Origin: an uncultured Pelagibacteraceae bacterium
GTDB taxonomy: Bacteria; Pseudomonadota; Alphaproteobacteria; Pelagibacterales; Pelagibacteraceae
Reading direction: 5' to 3'
Length of the DNA: 64,000 nucleotides
Assembly: GCA_902582735.1 (NCBI GenBank)
Contig: CACHTB010000003.1
Coordinates: 1 to 64,000 of the forward strand
Shown: in pieces, positions 32,007-41,264 of the stretch
Position numbering within the stretch: the first letter of the stretch is position 1
How the letters are laid out: every line of letters begins with the position of its first letter
The notes under the pieces: model-generated
The model's database searches: none
What the model was told of the DNA's origin: nothing
What the model saw: only the letters and a program-made list of their open reading frames with translations
Position numbers and translations under genes: made by a program

Positions 32007-32761
32007 AAAACTTATTAAGTAAAAGAACTCTAAACAAGTATTCAAGGCAAATAGTTCTAAAAGATGTTGGAATTATTGGACAAAAAAAAATTTTTAATTC
32101 AAAAATATTAGTAGTTGGAGCAGGTGGTTTGGGTAGTCCAGTAATTGATTTATTAGCTAGAGCAGGTGTCGGTTTTTTAGGTGTCATTGAAAATGACAAA
32201 GTTGACTATAGCAATTTACATAGGCAAACTCTCTATGATTATAATGACGTGGGTAAGTACAAATCAGATGTAATAAAAAAAAAAATTAAATTAATTAATG
32301 AAAGAATAAAATTAAAAATTTTTAAAGAGAGGGCTAATGATAAAAATTTAAGCAAAATTCTACCAAAATTCGATATAATTGTTGATGGAACAGATAATTT
32401 CCCAACTAAATTTTTACTAAATAAGTATTCATTAAAATATAGAAAGAAATTAGTTATTGGAGCAATAAGTAAATTTGATGGACATATTTTTAGTTTTGAT
32501 TTTTCACAAAAAAAAATTTCTTGTCTTAACTGTTTTTACCAAGGAATGCCTTCTAATGAAATATTAAATTGTGAGGCTGAAGGTATTTTAGGACCTACTG
32601 CGAATGTAATAGGAGCATTACAAGCAAACGAAGTTTTAAAATTAATCTTAGGACTGAATGGAATTATTAAAAATAATATTTTAATAGTTGATTTATTAAA
32701 TCTTACATCCAGAAAAGTTAATTTTAAGAAGAGAAAGAATTGTCTGTGCAAAAAATTATAA
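32003..32761 (+). CDS. ThiF/MoeB/HesA-family adenylyltransferase
   Basis: [39 protein letters not shown]. Confidence 0.92.
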   Translation: MKNLLSKRTLNKYSRQIVLKDVGIIGQKKIFNSKILVVGAGGLGSPVIDLLARAGVGFLGVIENDKVDYSNLHRQTLYDYNDVGKYKSDVIKKKIKLINERIKLKIFKERANDKNLSKILPKFDIIVDGTDNFPTKFLLNKYSLKYRKKLVIGAISKFDGHIFSFDFSQKKISCLNCFYQGMPSNEILNCEAEGILGPTANVIGALQANEVLKLILGLNGIIKNNILIVDLLNLTSRKVNFKKRKNCLCKKL

Positions 32762-33195
32762 TTTTTGTTTTAACTTCTTTGATATTCATATTTCAACCAA
32801 TTAACGCAAAAGATGAATTTTTTCTTATGCTAAAGAATAAAAAAGTGAATGTGAGATATGGGCCAGGATTTGATTATCAAGTCAAATATATTTATAAAAA
32901 AATTCAACTTCCTTTAAAAGTTATTGATAAAAAAGAGAATTTTAGACGAATTATAGATCATAAAAATAATAATGGTTGGATACATGTTTCTCAACTAAGA
33001 AAAGCTAAGTCATTTATAACTCTTGAAGATAAAATAATTTTTAAAAAACCATCTAAATTTTCTAAACCTATAGCCCAAATAAAAAAAGGTAGATTACTTT
33101 TAATAAAAAAATGTGAAACTCAATGGTGTAAAATTCAAACTGGTGAATTTATTGGTTGGGTTAATGTTGAAAATATTTGGGGACCAACTAATTAA
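32740..33195 (+). CDS. SH3-domain secreted protein
   Basis: Signal-peptide-like N-terminus; VNVRYGPGFDYQVKYIYKK. Confidence 0.8.
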   Translation: MSVQKIIIFVLTSLIFIFQPINAKDEFFLMLKNKKVNVRYGPGFDYQVKYIYKKIQLPLKVIDKKENFRRIIDHKNNNGWIHVSQLRKAKSFITLEDKIIFKKPSKFSKPIAQIKKGRLLLIKKCETQWCKIQTGEFIGWVNVENIWGPTN

Positions 33196-33781
33196 AATCG
33201 CTGGATAGAGCCTTTATGGTGCTCTCTGAAATCTTTGTTGAGTGCGAATACTCTTTATGATCTATTCCTAATTCAATGCTCACATTATTACCTTTAAATT
33301 TTGAAATTTGGTTTTGATCAAATCCAAAATGTATAAATTGCACTGATGATGCTTTTCCCTCTGCAGAAGTTCTATCTACATCTATTTCGGGTTTTCCGTA
33401 AATTACGTCATTATCAATCTTAATAAATACATTTTCTTCAACACCGCCTAATTTCCCTAGAAACGTAGCTCTAATTACTGGGTTATCAATTTCAAACATT
33501 AGTGTTGAAACCAATTCTTTTCCATTTGGTATTAAGGGATTGTAAGCTGTTAACTCATCATTGAGTTGCTCATCACCACCTTTTTCTATATGTAACATTT
33601 CCTGAACTTGAGCTAACATTGTTTCATAACACTCAAAATAAAAAGTCGCGTAAGGACCAAGCTGAACTCTTCTATCTTTTTTGAATTCAACTAACTCTTT
33701 TCTCATGTGACGCCTATTTTTTTCGTACACGTCTGGAGCTAATAAGTCTGATTTCTGAATTATTCTTTGATTTTTTGGCAC
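33188..33781 (-). CDS. DUF3501-family protein
   Basis: RRVQLGPYATFYFECYETMLAQVQEML; neighbour of Fe-S protein and rubrerythrin. Confidence 0.8.
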   Translation of the reverse strand: MPKNQRIIQKSDLLAPDVYEKNRRHMRKELVEFKKDRRVQLGPYATFYFECYETMLAQVQEMLHIEKGGDEQLNDELTAYNPLIPNGKELVSTLMFEIDNPVIRATFLGKLGGVEENVFIKIDNDVIYGKPEIDVDRTSAEGKASSVQFIHFGFDQNQISKFKGNNVSIELGIDHKEYSHSTKISESTIKALSSDFN

Positions 33782-33783
33782 AG

Positions 33784-35109
33784 TTATAATCTATAACTTT
33801 TTGCCACTAGTTCTATGGGGTGTAAAGCCTCATCATTGTTAATATTTGTATCCTCAGCAAGCTGTTTAATGTGTTTTCCCGCCAATGGACAATCTGATGC
33901 CATATATTTATTATTTTTTCTTTTAACTGCGCTGACTGTATTTTTTGCAACTTTAACTGCAGTGTCGTGGGTTTGTTTCATCACTCCAAAAGTTCCTCCG
34001 TGTCCAGCACATCTCTCAACTAGATCAATTTTTACATTTGGAATTAATTTCAGCATATCTCTTGCTTTATTACCCATATTCTGAGCTCTAGCATGACATG
34101 CATGATGTACGGTAACCCCACCATCTATTTCTTGCATTCCTTTTACTAGTCCCTCTTTGTTTGCGATATCGACAACATATTCATCAATATCAAAAGTATT
34201 TTCTGATAATTTTTTAATATTTTCATCACTAGGTAAAAGAAGTGGCCATTCAAATTTAAACATTAATCCACAGCTGGCAGTCAAGGTTATTACTTTATAA
34301 CCTTTATCTATAAAACTGATTAGTTCTTTTGATACTAATTTGGCTTGTTTAATTACTTTGTCTGGATCAGCTTGTTCAAGGTAGGGCATTCCACAACAGC
34401 CAGCATAAGAATGTTCAACTTTAACATTATTATGATTTAAAACTTTTAATGCGGCTTCTCCTGTTGATTTTTTATTATAATTTACAAAACAAGTAGAATA
34501 AATTACAACTTTTCTAATTGCTTCCTCTGCTAATTTATTTTGTTTAAACTTTTTAAAATAATTTGAAAATGTTTCACTATTATACTTTGGTAATATTACT
34601 CTCTTATCAATTCCAGTAATAAATTCTAGGATGTTACGAAAAAAAGTATTTTTTATGTTTGAAATCCAGTTAATTATTCCACTGAATATAACACCGATTT
34701 TTCCATTACGGTCTATGTAAGCTAATTGTTTAGTAGTGGTAGAGATTTCACCATTTTTTCTTTGTAGCATACGATATCGAAGCATTAAATGTGGAAAATC
34801 TAAATCAAATTCATGAGGAGGGACGTAAGGACATTTAGTCATAAAACACATGTCACACAAAGTACAAGCATCTACAACTGGTTTAAATTTATCACTTGAT
34901 AAAGATGATACATCTTCATCTTCAGACTCATCAATATAATCAAATAATTTGGGGAAACTATCACATAGATTAAAACACCTTCTACAACCATGACAAATAT
35001 CAAATACTCTTCTCATCTCTTGATCCAGCTTTTGAGGATCTAAGAAATCTGGATCCTTAAAATTAAGTGGGTGCCTTATTGGTGCTTGTGTGCTGCCTTC
35101 TTTGCTCAT
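33784..35109 (-). CDS. GlpC/heterodisulfide reductase-like Fe-S protein
   Basis: CHGCRRCFNLC, CTLCDMCFMTKCPYVPPHE, CCG-domain Cys motifs. Confidence 0.88.
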   Translation of the reverse strand: MSKEGSTQAPIRHPLNFKDPDFLDPQKLDQEMRRVFDICHGCRRCFNLCDSFPKLFDYIDESEDEDVSSLSSDKFKPVVDACTLCDMCFMTKCPYVPPHEFDLDFPHLMLRYRMLQRKNGEISTTTKQLAYIDRNGKIGVIFSGIINWISNIKNTFFRNILEFITGIDKRVILPKYNSETFSNYFKKFKQNKLAEEAIRKVVIYSTCFVNYNKKSTGEAALKVLNHNNVKVEHSYAGCCGMPYLEQADPDKVIKQAKLVSKELISFIDKGYKVITLTASCGLMFKFEWPLLLPSDENIKKLSENTFDIDEYVVDIANKEGLVKGMQEIDGGVTVHHACHARAQNMGNKARDMLKLIPNVKIDLVERCAGHGGTFGVMKQTHDTAVKVAKNTVSAVKRKNNKYMASDCPLAGKHIKQLAEDTNINNDEALHPIELVAKSYRL

Positions 35110-35209
35110 GTGGTATTGTATAAAGTAATAAATTTATTATTAAATAATTTTATTACGTCTGAATTACTGATTTTTTATAGTGGACAACTAAGTGTGTCCA
35201 CTATTGAAT

Positions 35210-35626
35210 TTAAGCGATGCTCTCTAAAGTTTTTTGGAACTTACCGGCATGAGATTTTTCAGCTTTTGCTAATGTCTCAAACCAGTCAGCTATTTCATCA
35301 AAACCCTCGTCTCTAGCTGTTTTTGCCATACCAGGATACATATCTGTGTATTCATGTGTTTCTCCCTCGATAGCCGACTCTAGATTAGCTTTGGTTTCAC
35401 CAATTGGTCTACCAGTTGCTGGATCTCCAACCTCTTCTAGATATTCAAGATGCCCGTGTGCGTGACCAGTCTCACCTTCTGCTGTTGATCTAAATACTGC
35501 AGCTACGTCGTTAAAACCCTCTACGTCTGCTTTTTGAGCAAAATATAAATATCTTCTGTTAGCTTGACTTTCTCCCGCGAAAGCAGCTTTTAAGTTTTCT
35601 TCTGTTTTACTTCCCTTTAATGACAT
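35210..35626 (-). CDS. rubrerythrin
   Basis: LKAAFAGESQANRRYLYFAQKAD, TAEGETGHA. Confidence 0.95.
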   Translation of the reverse strand: MSLKGSKTEENLKAAFAGESQANRRYLYFAQKADVEGFNDVAAVFRSTAEGETGHAHGHLEYLEEVGDPATGRPIGETKANLESAIEGETHEYTDMYPGMAKTARDEGFDEIADWFETLAKAEKSHAGKFQKTLESIA

Positions 35627-35656
35627 AATTGATCTCCTTTTGAATTGTATATAATG

Positions 35657-35686
35657 ATTCTAAACTATAAGTCAACAGTTTAGAAT
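35657..35686. promoter_or_regulatory. perfect inverted repeat ATTCTAAACT-N10-AGTTTAGAAT upstream of rubrerythrin; candidate Irr/ICE-like operator
   Basis: Seen directly; shared half-site upstream of irr-like gene. Confidence 0.6.
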
Positions 35687-35733
35687 GGTTTTAATGTAAT
35701 TTTTAAAGTATTGTAATTTATGATTTTTTTTTG

Positions 35734-36153
35734 CTACTGATTATCAGTTTCAAGTTTAACTAAAACCTCAACAGATTTTATTTTTTTTCCAGGAATTGTT
35801 TTTTGAATATTAATTGGACCAACATCAGTTTGTTTTAAATCTATTAATTTTTTTTCAGCAATATCATAGAAATGATGATGATCTGCTATGTTTGTATCAA
35901 AATAACTTTGATTTGAATCTATTGGTATTTCTTTTAAATATCCTTTTTTCTCAAATGCATGAACAGTATTATAAACTGTAGCCAATGATATTTTCTCATT
36001 AGCCTCATTTTCAATTATTTTAACAAGATCGTTAATTGTAAAATGAAAAGTTTTCTCTTTATTAAATAATACTTCGCAAATTTTTATTCTTTGCTTAGTT
36101 GGTCTTAAACCAGAGTTTCTTAACTTGCTGATAAATTCTACTGTTGTAGTCAT
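35734..36153 (-). CDS. irr: Fur-family regulator, Irr-like
   Basis: LRPTKQRIKICEVLF, SLATVYNTVHAFEKKGYLKE, SYFDTNIADHHHFYD. Confidence 0.82.
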   Translation of the reverse strand: MTTTVEFISKLRNSGLRPTKQRIKICEVLFNKEKTFHFTINDLVKIIENEANEKISLATVYNTVHAFEKKGYLKEIPIDSNQSYFDTNIADHHHFYDIAEKKLIDLKQTDVGPINIQKTIPGKKIKSVEVLVKLETDNQ

Positions 36154-36168
36154 TTATAATTTATAATA

Positions 36169-36178
36169 ATTCTAAACT
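36169..36178. promoter_or_regulatory. ATTCTAAACT half-site upstream of irr-like gene / fabA
   Basis: 13-bp identity (ATTCTAAACTATA) with rubrerythrin upstream region. Confidence 0.45.
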
Positions 36179-36226
36179 ATATGTATATTATAATCAGATT
36201 AAATCAAGTATGAAGATTAAAAAAAT

Positions 36227-36727
36227 ATGAAAAAAAACTCGTTTAGTTATGATGAGTTAATTAGCTGCGCAAATGGTGAGCTTTTTGGGCCTGGAAATGC
36301 AAAATTACCATCTCCCCCGATGCTCATGTTTAACAGGATATCAGAAATTGACGAAAATAAAGGATTTTTTAAAAAAGGAGTTATTAAAGCAGAGCTTGAT
36401 ATTAAAGAGGATTTGTGGTTTTTTGATTGCCACTTTAGAGAGGATCCTGTGATGCCCGGATGTTTAGGGTTAGACGCTATGTGGCAGCTAGTCGGTTTTT
36501 ATTTAGGTTGGCTTGGAAATCCAGGTAGAGGAAGGGCTTTGGGTGTAAGTTCTGTTAAGTTTACAGGTGAAGTTTTAAAAAATGTTAAAATTGCGACATA
36601 TGAGATAGATATGAAAAGAATTTTAATTAAGGGAGAAACGACTGTCGGGCTTGCAAACGGTATATTATGTGCGGATGGTAAAAAAATATATTCAGCAGAA
36701 AACTTAAAAGTAGGCTTGTTTAAATAA
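36227..36727 (+). CDS. fabA: 3-hydroxydecanoyl-ACP dehydratase/isomerase
   Basis: [21 protein letters not shown]. Confidence 0.96.
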   Translation: MKKNSFSYDELISCANGELFGPGNAKLPSPPMLMFNRISEIDENKGFFKKGVIKAELDIKEDLWFFDCHFREDPVMPGCLGLDAMWQLVGFYLGWLGNPGRGRALGVSSVKFTGEVLKNVKIATYEIDMKRILIKGETTVGLANGILCADGKKIYSAENLKVGLFK

Positions 36728-37938
36728 TGAAAAGAGTAGTTGTAACAGGACTTGGAGTTGTTTCATGCCTAGGTAATAACCAAGAAGAAGTTTATCAATC
36801 CTTACTTAATACAAAATCAGGAATCACATTTTCTGAAGAATATAAAGAACATAACTTAAAGAGTCATGTACATGGTAAACCAAATATTAAATTAGAAGAT
36901 TATATCGATAGAAAAGTAATTCGATTTATGGGTGCTGGGTCAGCATATAATTATGTTGCCATGAGTGAAGCAGTCAAAGATTCTGGATTGGAAGAGAATG
37001 AAGTTAGTAATATTTTAACAGGAATGGTGATGGGTTCTGGTGGTCCATCTATTGAAAATGTCATTTTAGCGTCAGATAAAACTAGAGAAAAAAATCCAAA
37101 AAAAATGGGTCCATTTATAGTACCAAGGACAATGGCAAGTACTGCTTCTGCCACTCTTGCGGTTCCATTTAAAATAAAAGGTACTAATTACACAATAAGT
37201 TCTGCATGTGCAACGAGTGGGCATTGTATTGGTAATGCAATGGAACTTATACAGTTAGGCAAACAAAATATTATTTTTGCTGGCGGTAGCGACGAAGTTC
37301 ACTTTGCTATGACAGCTATGTTTGATGCAATGACTGCATTATCCTCAAAATATAACGATACTCCTGAAAAAGCTTCAAGACCTTATGATAAAACAAGAGA
37401 CGGTTTTGTCATTGCTGGGGGCGGAGGAGTTCTTGTTTTAGAAGAATACGAACATGCAAAAGCAAGAGGCGCTAAAATATATGCAGAGCTAACTGGTTAT
37501 GGCGCAACATCAGATGGGTATGATATGGTTGCACCATCTGGTGAAGGAGCAGTAAGATGTATGAAAATGGCTCTTTCAACTTCAAAAAATAAGATTGACT
37601 ATATAAATACTCATGGAACATCGACTCCTGTCGGTGATATTACAGAGTTAAAAGCAGTAGGTGAAGCTTTTACAGATTACAAACCTAAGATAAGTTCAAC
37701 CAAATCTTTATCTGGTCACTCATTAGGAGCAACCTCTGTTCACGAAGCAATTTACAGTTTGATAATGATGAAAAATAATTTTATTTCAGCTTCAGCAAAT
37801 ATTTTAGAAATGGATGACGAGGCAAAAAATTATCCAATTATTACACAAGTAGAAAAAGATGCAAATTTAAACGCTATTATGTCAAATAGTTTTGGATTTG
37901 GCGGAACTAATGCAACATTAGTTTTCGAGAAAGTTTGA
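36727..37938 (+). CDS. fabB: beta-ketoacyl-ACP synthase I
   Basis: [36 protein letters not shown]. Confidence 0.96.
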   Translation: MKRVVVTGLGVVSCLGNNQEEVYQSLLNTKSGITFSEEYKEHNLKSHVHGKPNIKLEDYIDRKVIRFMGAGSAYNYVAMSEAVKDSGLEENEVSNILTGMVMGSGGPSIENVILASDKTREKNPKKMGPFIVPRTMASTASATLAVPFKIKGTNYTISSACATSGHCIGNAMELIQLGKQNIIFAGGSDEVHFAMTAMFDAMTALSSKYNDTPEKASRPYDKTRDGFVIAGGGGVLVLEEYEHAKARGAKIYAELTGYGATSDGYDMVAPSGEGAVRCMKMALSTSKNKIDYINTHGTSTPVGDITELKAVGEAFTDYKPKISSTKSLSGHSLGATSVHEAIYSLIMMKNNFISASANILEMDDEAKNYPIITQVEKDANLNAIMSNSFGFGGTNATLVFEKV

Positions 37939-37942
37939 TTCT

Positions 37943-38728
37943 ATGAGTTTAATGAAAAACAAAAAAGGATTGATAATGGGTGTTGCAAATGAGAGGTCCA
38001 TTGCTTGGGGTATTTCACAAAAACTATCTGAAGCGGGAGCAGAGCTTGCATTTACGTATCTAGGTGATGCTTTGAAAAAAAGGGTAATACCTTTAGCAGA
38101 AAAACTAAATTCTAATGTGACTTTTAGTTGTGATGTAGAGAAAAAAGAGGATGTAGTTAAATTATTTGAAGATGTAAAATCTAATTGGGGTGAGATTGAT
38201 TTTGTTGTTCACGCAATAGCATTTTCGGATAAATCTGAGCTTACTGGAGAATATTTAAATACAACAAGAGAGAACTTTCAAAGAAGTATGCTTATCTCAT
38301 GCTTCTCATTTACAGAAGTTGCTAGAGAAGCATCAAAGATAATGAAGCCCAACAGTAGCATGATCACATTAAGCTACGAGGCAAATAAAGCTATTCCTAA
38401 TTATAATGTTATGGGAGTTTGCAAAGCAGCGCTAGAATCTAGTGTAAAATACCTAGCAAGAGATTTAGGTACTAAACAGATAAGAGTTAACGCAATTAGT
38501 GCAGGACCTATTAAAACATTAGCTGCATCAGCAATTGGTGATGCAAAATTCTTATATAAATGGAATGAAGACCATTCATTTCTTAAAAGAAACGTGGATA
38601 TTCATGATGTAGGAAATTCTGCATTATACTTACTAAGTGATCTAGCAGGTGGTGTTACTGGTGAAATTCATTATGTAGATGCTGGGTACAATAAAGTAGG
38701 TATGCCAGATCCCAAAAATATTTCTTAA
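37943..38728 (+). CDS. fabI: enoyl-ACP reductase
   Basis: GVANERSIAWGI, YNVMGVCKAALE, VDAGYNKVGM. Confidence 0.96.
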   Translation: MSLMKNKKGLIMGVANERSIAWGISQKLSEAGAELAFTYLGDALKKRVIPLAEKLNSNVTFSCDVEKKEDVVKLFEDVKSNWGEIDFVVHAIAFSDKSELTGEYLNTTRENFQRSMLISCFSFTEVAREASKIMKPNSSMITLSYEANKAIPNYNVMGVCKAALESSVKYLARDLGTKQIRVNAISAGPIKTLAASAIGDAKFLYKWNEDHSFLKRNVDIHDVGNSALYLLSDLAGGVTGEIHYVDAGYNKVGMPDPKNIS

Positions 38729-38760
38729 AATTTAGTTAAATTTAGTTAAACTTTTTAGGG

Positions 38761-38771
38761 GCGTTCTGTTG
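38761..38771 (+). repeat. left 11-bp direct repeat (putative att core)
   Basis: GCGTTCTGTTG identical to 42149-42159. Confidence 0.7.
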
Positions 38772-38816
38772 TCCGACCCAAATGAGTTTATATCAGAAAA
38801 TATAGGTTTTTGGAAA

Positions 38817-38838
38817 GGTACATAGTAGGGTACATAGT
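38817..38838 (+). repeat. two GGTACATAGT repeats, 12-bp period (putative arm-type sites)
   Basis: GGTACATAGT at 38817-38826 and 38829-38838. Confidence 0.6.
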
Positions 38839-38842
38839 TAAA

Positions 38843-39406
38843 CTATGATTTCTTTGTGATGACTTTGTAATTGGGGTTTTTAGTTCTGTTGGGAAATACT
38901 TTATTGTGAATTTCTAATAAATGGTCGTCTGACATATTTTGGTAATGTTGGTTAATCATCTGAACTGAAGTATTTGAGTGAAGAGCGACTATATTGGCAT
39001 CTACACCTTTTCTTCTTCTGTCTGAAATAAATGAATGTCTATAAACATAGATTGGTCTATTTTGACCATCTTTAACAAACAAATCTAAATCATCTGAAAT
39101 TCTTTCAAAATTTTTTCTAATTCTATCAAATAACTTATCTCTATTTTCAACTCTTGGAAAAAACAGATAATCAAGTTCATTAGTATTTAGGTGTCTGTTC
39201 ATAACTCTCGGATAAACATCATCTCTATACCAATCTGCCACCGTCATTGTGTGTCTATCTTTTTTAGTCTGTAACAATGTAATCTTCATTACAGGAGTTT
39301 TAGTAGTCGGGTCATTTATCCAACCAACATTATTTCTTCTTACTCTTAATAGTTCTAAACCTGGTCTAAAACCACCCGCTTCACAAATAGATAATAAGTC
39401 TGCCAC
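38843..39406 (-). pseudogene. tyrosine recombinase/integrase, C-terminal catalytic domain only
   Basis: FRPGLELLRVRRNNV, YVYRHSFISDRRRKGVD, HYQNMSDDHL; in-frame homologous-looking sequence upstream (IWSLLQKSFYKIYDE) stops at TAG with no N-terminal domain. Confidence 0.8.
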
Positions 39407-39645
39407 TTCATCATAAATCTTATAAAAAGATTTCTGAAGTAGTGACCAAATCTACTCGTAAGAAATTTCCTCAATCGTGGGTTTTTAATATCTTAAAAAG
39501 AGAAAGTACAATTCCACCTAATGAGGAAATCGTAAGACACAATATCTGTAATGTAGAACTTCAACCTAATATCTGTGATGTTTAATTGTTTTATCAAATT
39601 GACTATTTAATAAAATTATCTACTTTACAAATATAAACTATCTTT

Positions 39646-40653
39646 ATGTATAAAAAAATTAATATTTATATTCATCCCGGTTATGGAAAAACTGGAACTA
39701 CATATTTACAAGAAAACATTTTTGACAAAATAAATTTTGTAAATCTTGGAAAACCACACAATCACAAAAACGAATTAGTTAATAAATTAATTTCATTACA
39801 ATATAAAATCTTCCAACCAAAATACTCATTTCAAAAATTATATCCTATGAATTACTCATATTCAGTGAGAAATTATGTAAGTATTTTAAAAAGTATTATT
39901 GATAAAACTGATAATACAAATTTTATGTTTTCTGATGAGTGTCTTTTTAATCATAATAATTATTTTGGATATTTTAATATATATTTGTTAAAAGAAATTT
40001 TAGATTCCCTTAATAATTATTTTGATATAAATATTAAATTTATTATATCTATTAGAAGTCAGCATCAATATTTAATTTCCAGTTTCGCTTATGATAATTA
40101 TAGAATGAAAAAAAACTTTGGATCATTCAATAATTTTTTAGATAAAATATTTAGTGACGAAGACCTTTCTGAAATTTATCAATATGATTTACAAATAAAA
40201 AAAATAAAAAAAATCTTTAATTCAGAAGTCTTAATACTGCCCTTAGAAGAATTAGAAAAAAATCATGAAAATTATATCAACCGGGTGATAAATTTTCTGG
40301 GTATTGTGAAGGAGGTAGAGTTAAATACATTTAATAATAATCCAATAAATAAAAATTCTGAATTAGTTAATAATAATAAAGTTTATTATACCCGGTCTTA
40401 TGATTTTAGAGGTGTCTTATATGAACATTTTTCGAACATACATCTGTCATTAAAGAAATACAAACTTTATCAAAAAAACTTCAAATATCTTAAATTTTTA
40501 AAAGAGTTAATAAAACCTGTTACTAAAAAGTCTGGAAAAATTCTATTAAATGAAAATCAAAAAAGAAAAATACAACAACACTTTAAACAATCTAACCAAA
40601 ATACAGAAAAAATTACTAATTTGAATTTAAAATTTTATGATTATTATGATTAA
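39646..40653 (+). CDS. sulfotransferase-like protein
   Basis: P-loop-like HPGYGKTGTTYLQ near N-terminus; RSQHQYLISSFAYDNYR; EELEKNHENYINRVINFLGI. Confidence 0.72.
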   Translation: MYKKINIYIHPGYGKTGTTYLQENIFDKINFVNLGKPHNHKNELVNKLISLQYKIFQPKYSFQKLYPMNYSYSVRNYVSILKSIIDKTDNTNFMFSDECLFNHNNYFGYFNIYLLKEILDSLNNYFDINIKFIISIRSQHQYLISSFAYDNYRMKKNFGSFNNFLDKIFSDEDLSEIYQYDLQIKKIKKIFNSEVLILPLEELEKNHENYINRVINFLGIVKEVELNTFNNNPINKNSELVNNNKVYYTRSYDFRGVLYEHFSNIHLSLKKYKLYQKNFKYLKFLKELIKPVTKKSGKILLNENQKRKIQQHFKQSNQNTEKITNLNLKFYDYYD

Positions 40654-40684
40654 ATATTTAAAATATTTATCTTGTGTCAAAGAA

Positions 40685-40852
40685 CTAAACCCTACTCTCT
40701 ACATATCGTCTAATCAAGTTTTCAACTATATTTGACATTTTTCTCATATCTTTATCAGCGACGAGTTTAAATCTATCAATCGTATGTTTGTTAATAGTGT
40801 AATTAACTCTTTTCTTGTGTTGTTTAATTTTATCTGATTGTACTGACCACAT
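40685..40852 (-). CDS. ribbon-helix-helix-like small protein (55 aa)
   Basis: MWSVQSDKIKQHKKRVNYTINKHTIDRFKLVADKDMRKMSNIVENLIRRYVESRV; AAGGAG 8 nt upstream of ATG. Confidence 0.65.
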   Translation of the reverse strand: MWSVQSDKIKQHKKRVNYTINKHTIDRFKLVADKDMRKMSNIVENLIRRYVESRV

Positions 40853-40857
40853 TGGTA

Positions 40858-41112
40858 TTACTCCTTGATTTCGTATTTTATTTTAAGTTCATTAATTAAG
40901 TCTGATAAGAATTTACCTGTTTCTCTAATATTATAACTATCACCACTTTTACCTGAAATTTGTTTGATAAAATCTAATGTTCTATCTTTCATCATATAAA
41001 GACGATTTGATTGTAACATATTAAATAACTCATCTTCTGCTTGTTATGTGTCATAATAATTCTTCAAATTTTCTTTAGAAATTTGTTGAACAGATTGTTG
41101 TATTAAGTTCAT
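40858..41112 (-). pseudogene. small ORF of 85 codons interrupted by in-frame TAA (41044-41046)
   Basis: MNLIQQSVQQISKENLKNYYDT*QAEDELFNMLQSNRLYMMKDRTLDFIKQISGKSGDSYNIRETGKFLSDLINELKIKYEIKE. Confidence 0.55.
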
Positions 41113-41254
41113 TTCTTTTCTCTTTGAAACTTGGTTATCAATTCATTCTTATATTTGGTCACTAATTCATCTAGTTCTTTAGTAAGTGCTATTTTACCAA
41201 AGGTATCTCTAGTGGATTTTATCTTGTTCCAGATATTGTTATTTTGTGTTCCAT
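41109..41254 (-). pseudogene. small ORF with probable -1 frameshift in an A4 run (41242-41245)
   Basis: Start MEHK.. (SD AAGGA) in one frame; downstream frame NNNIWNKIKSTRDTFGKIALTKELDELVTKYKNELITKFQREKK* overlaps next ATG as ATGA. Confidence 0.45.
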
Positions 41255-41264
41255 ATTTATTTCC

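Noticed and set aside
38729-38760. TTTAGTTAAATTTAGTTAAA tandem repeat next to the element as part of its terminus
   Set aside because: Lies outside the left direct repeat with no counterpart at the right end; simple AT-rich repetition.
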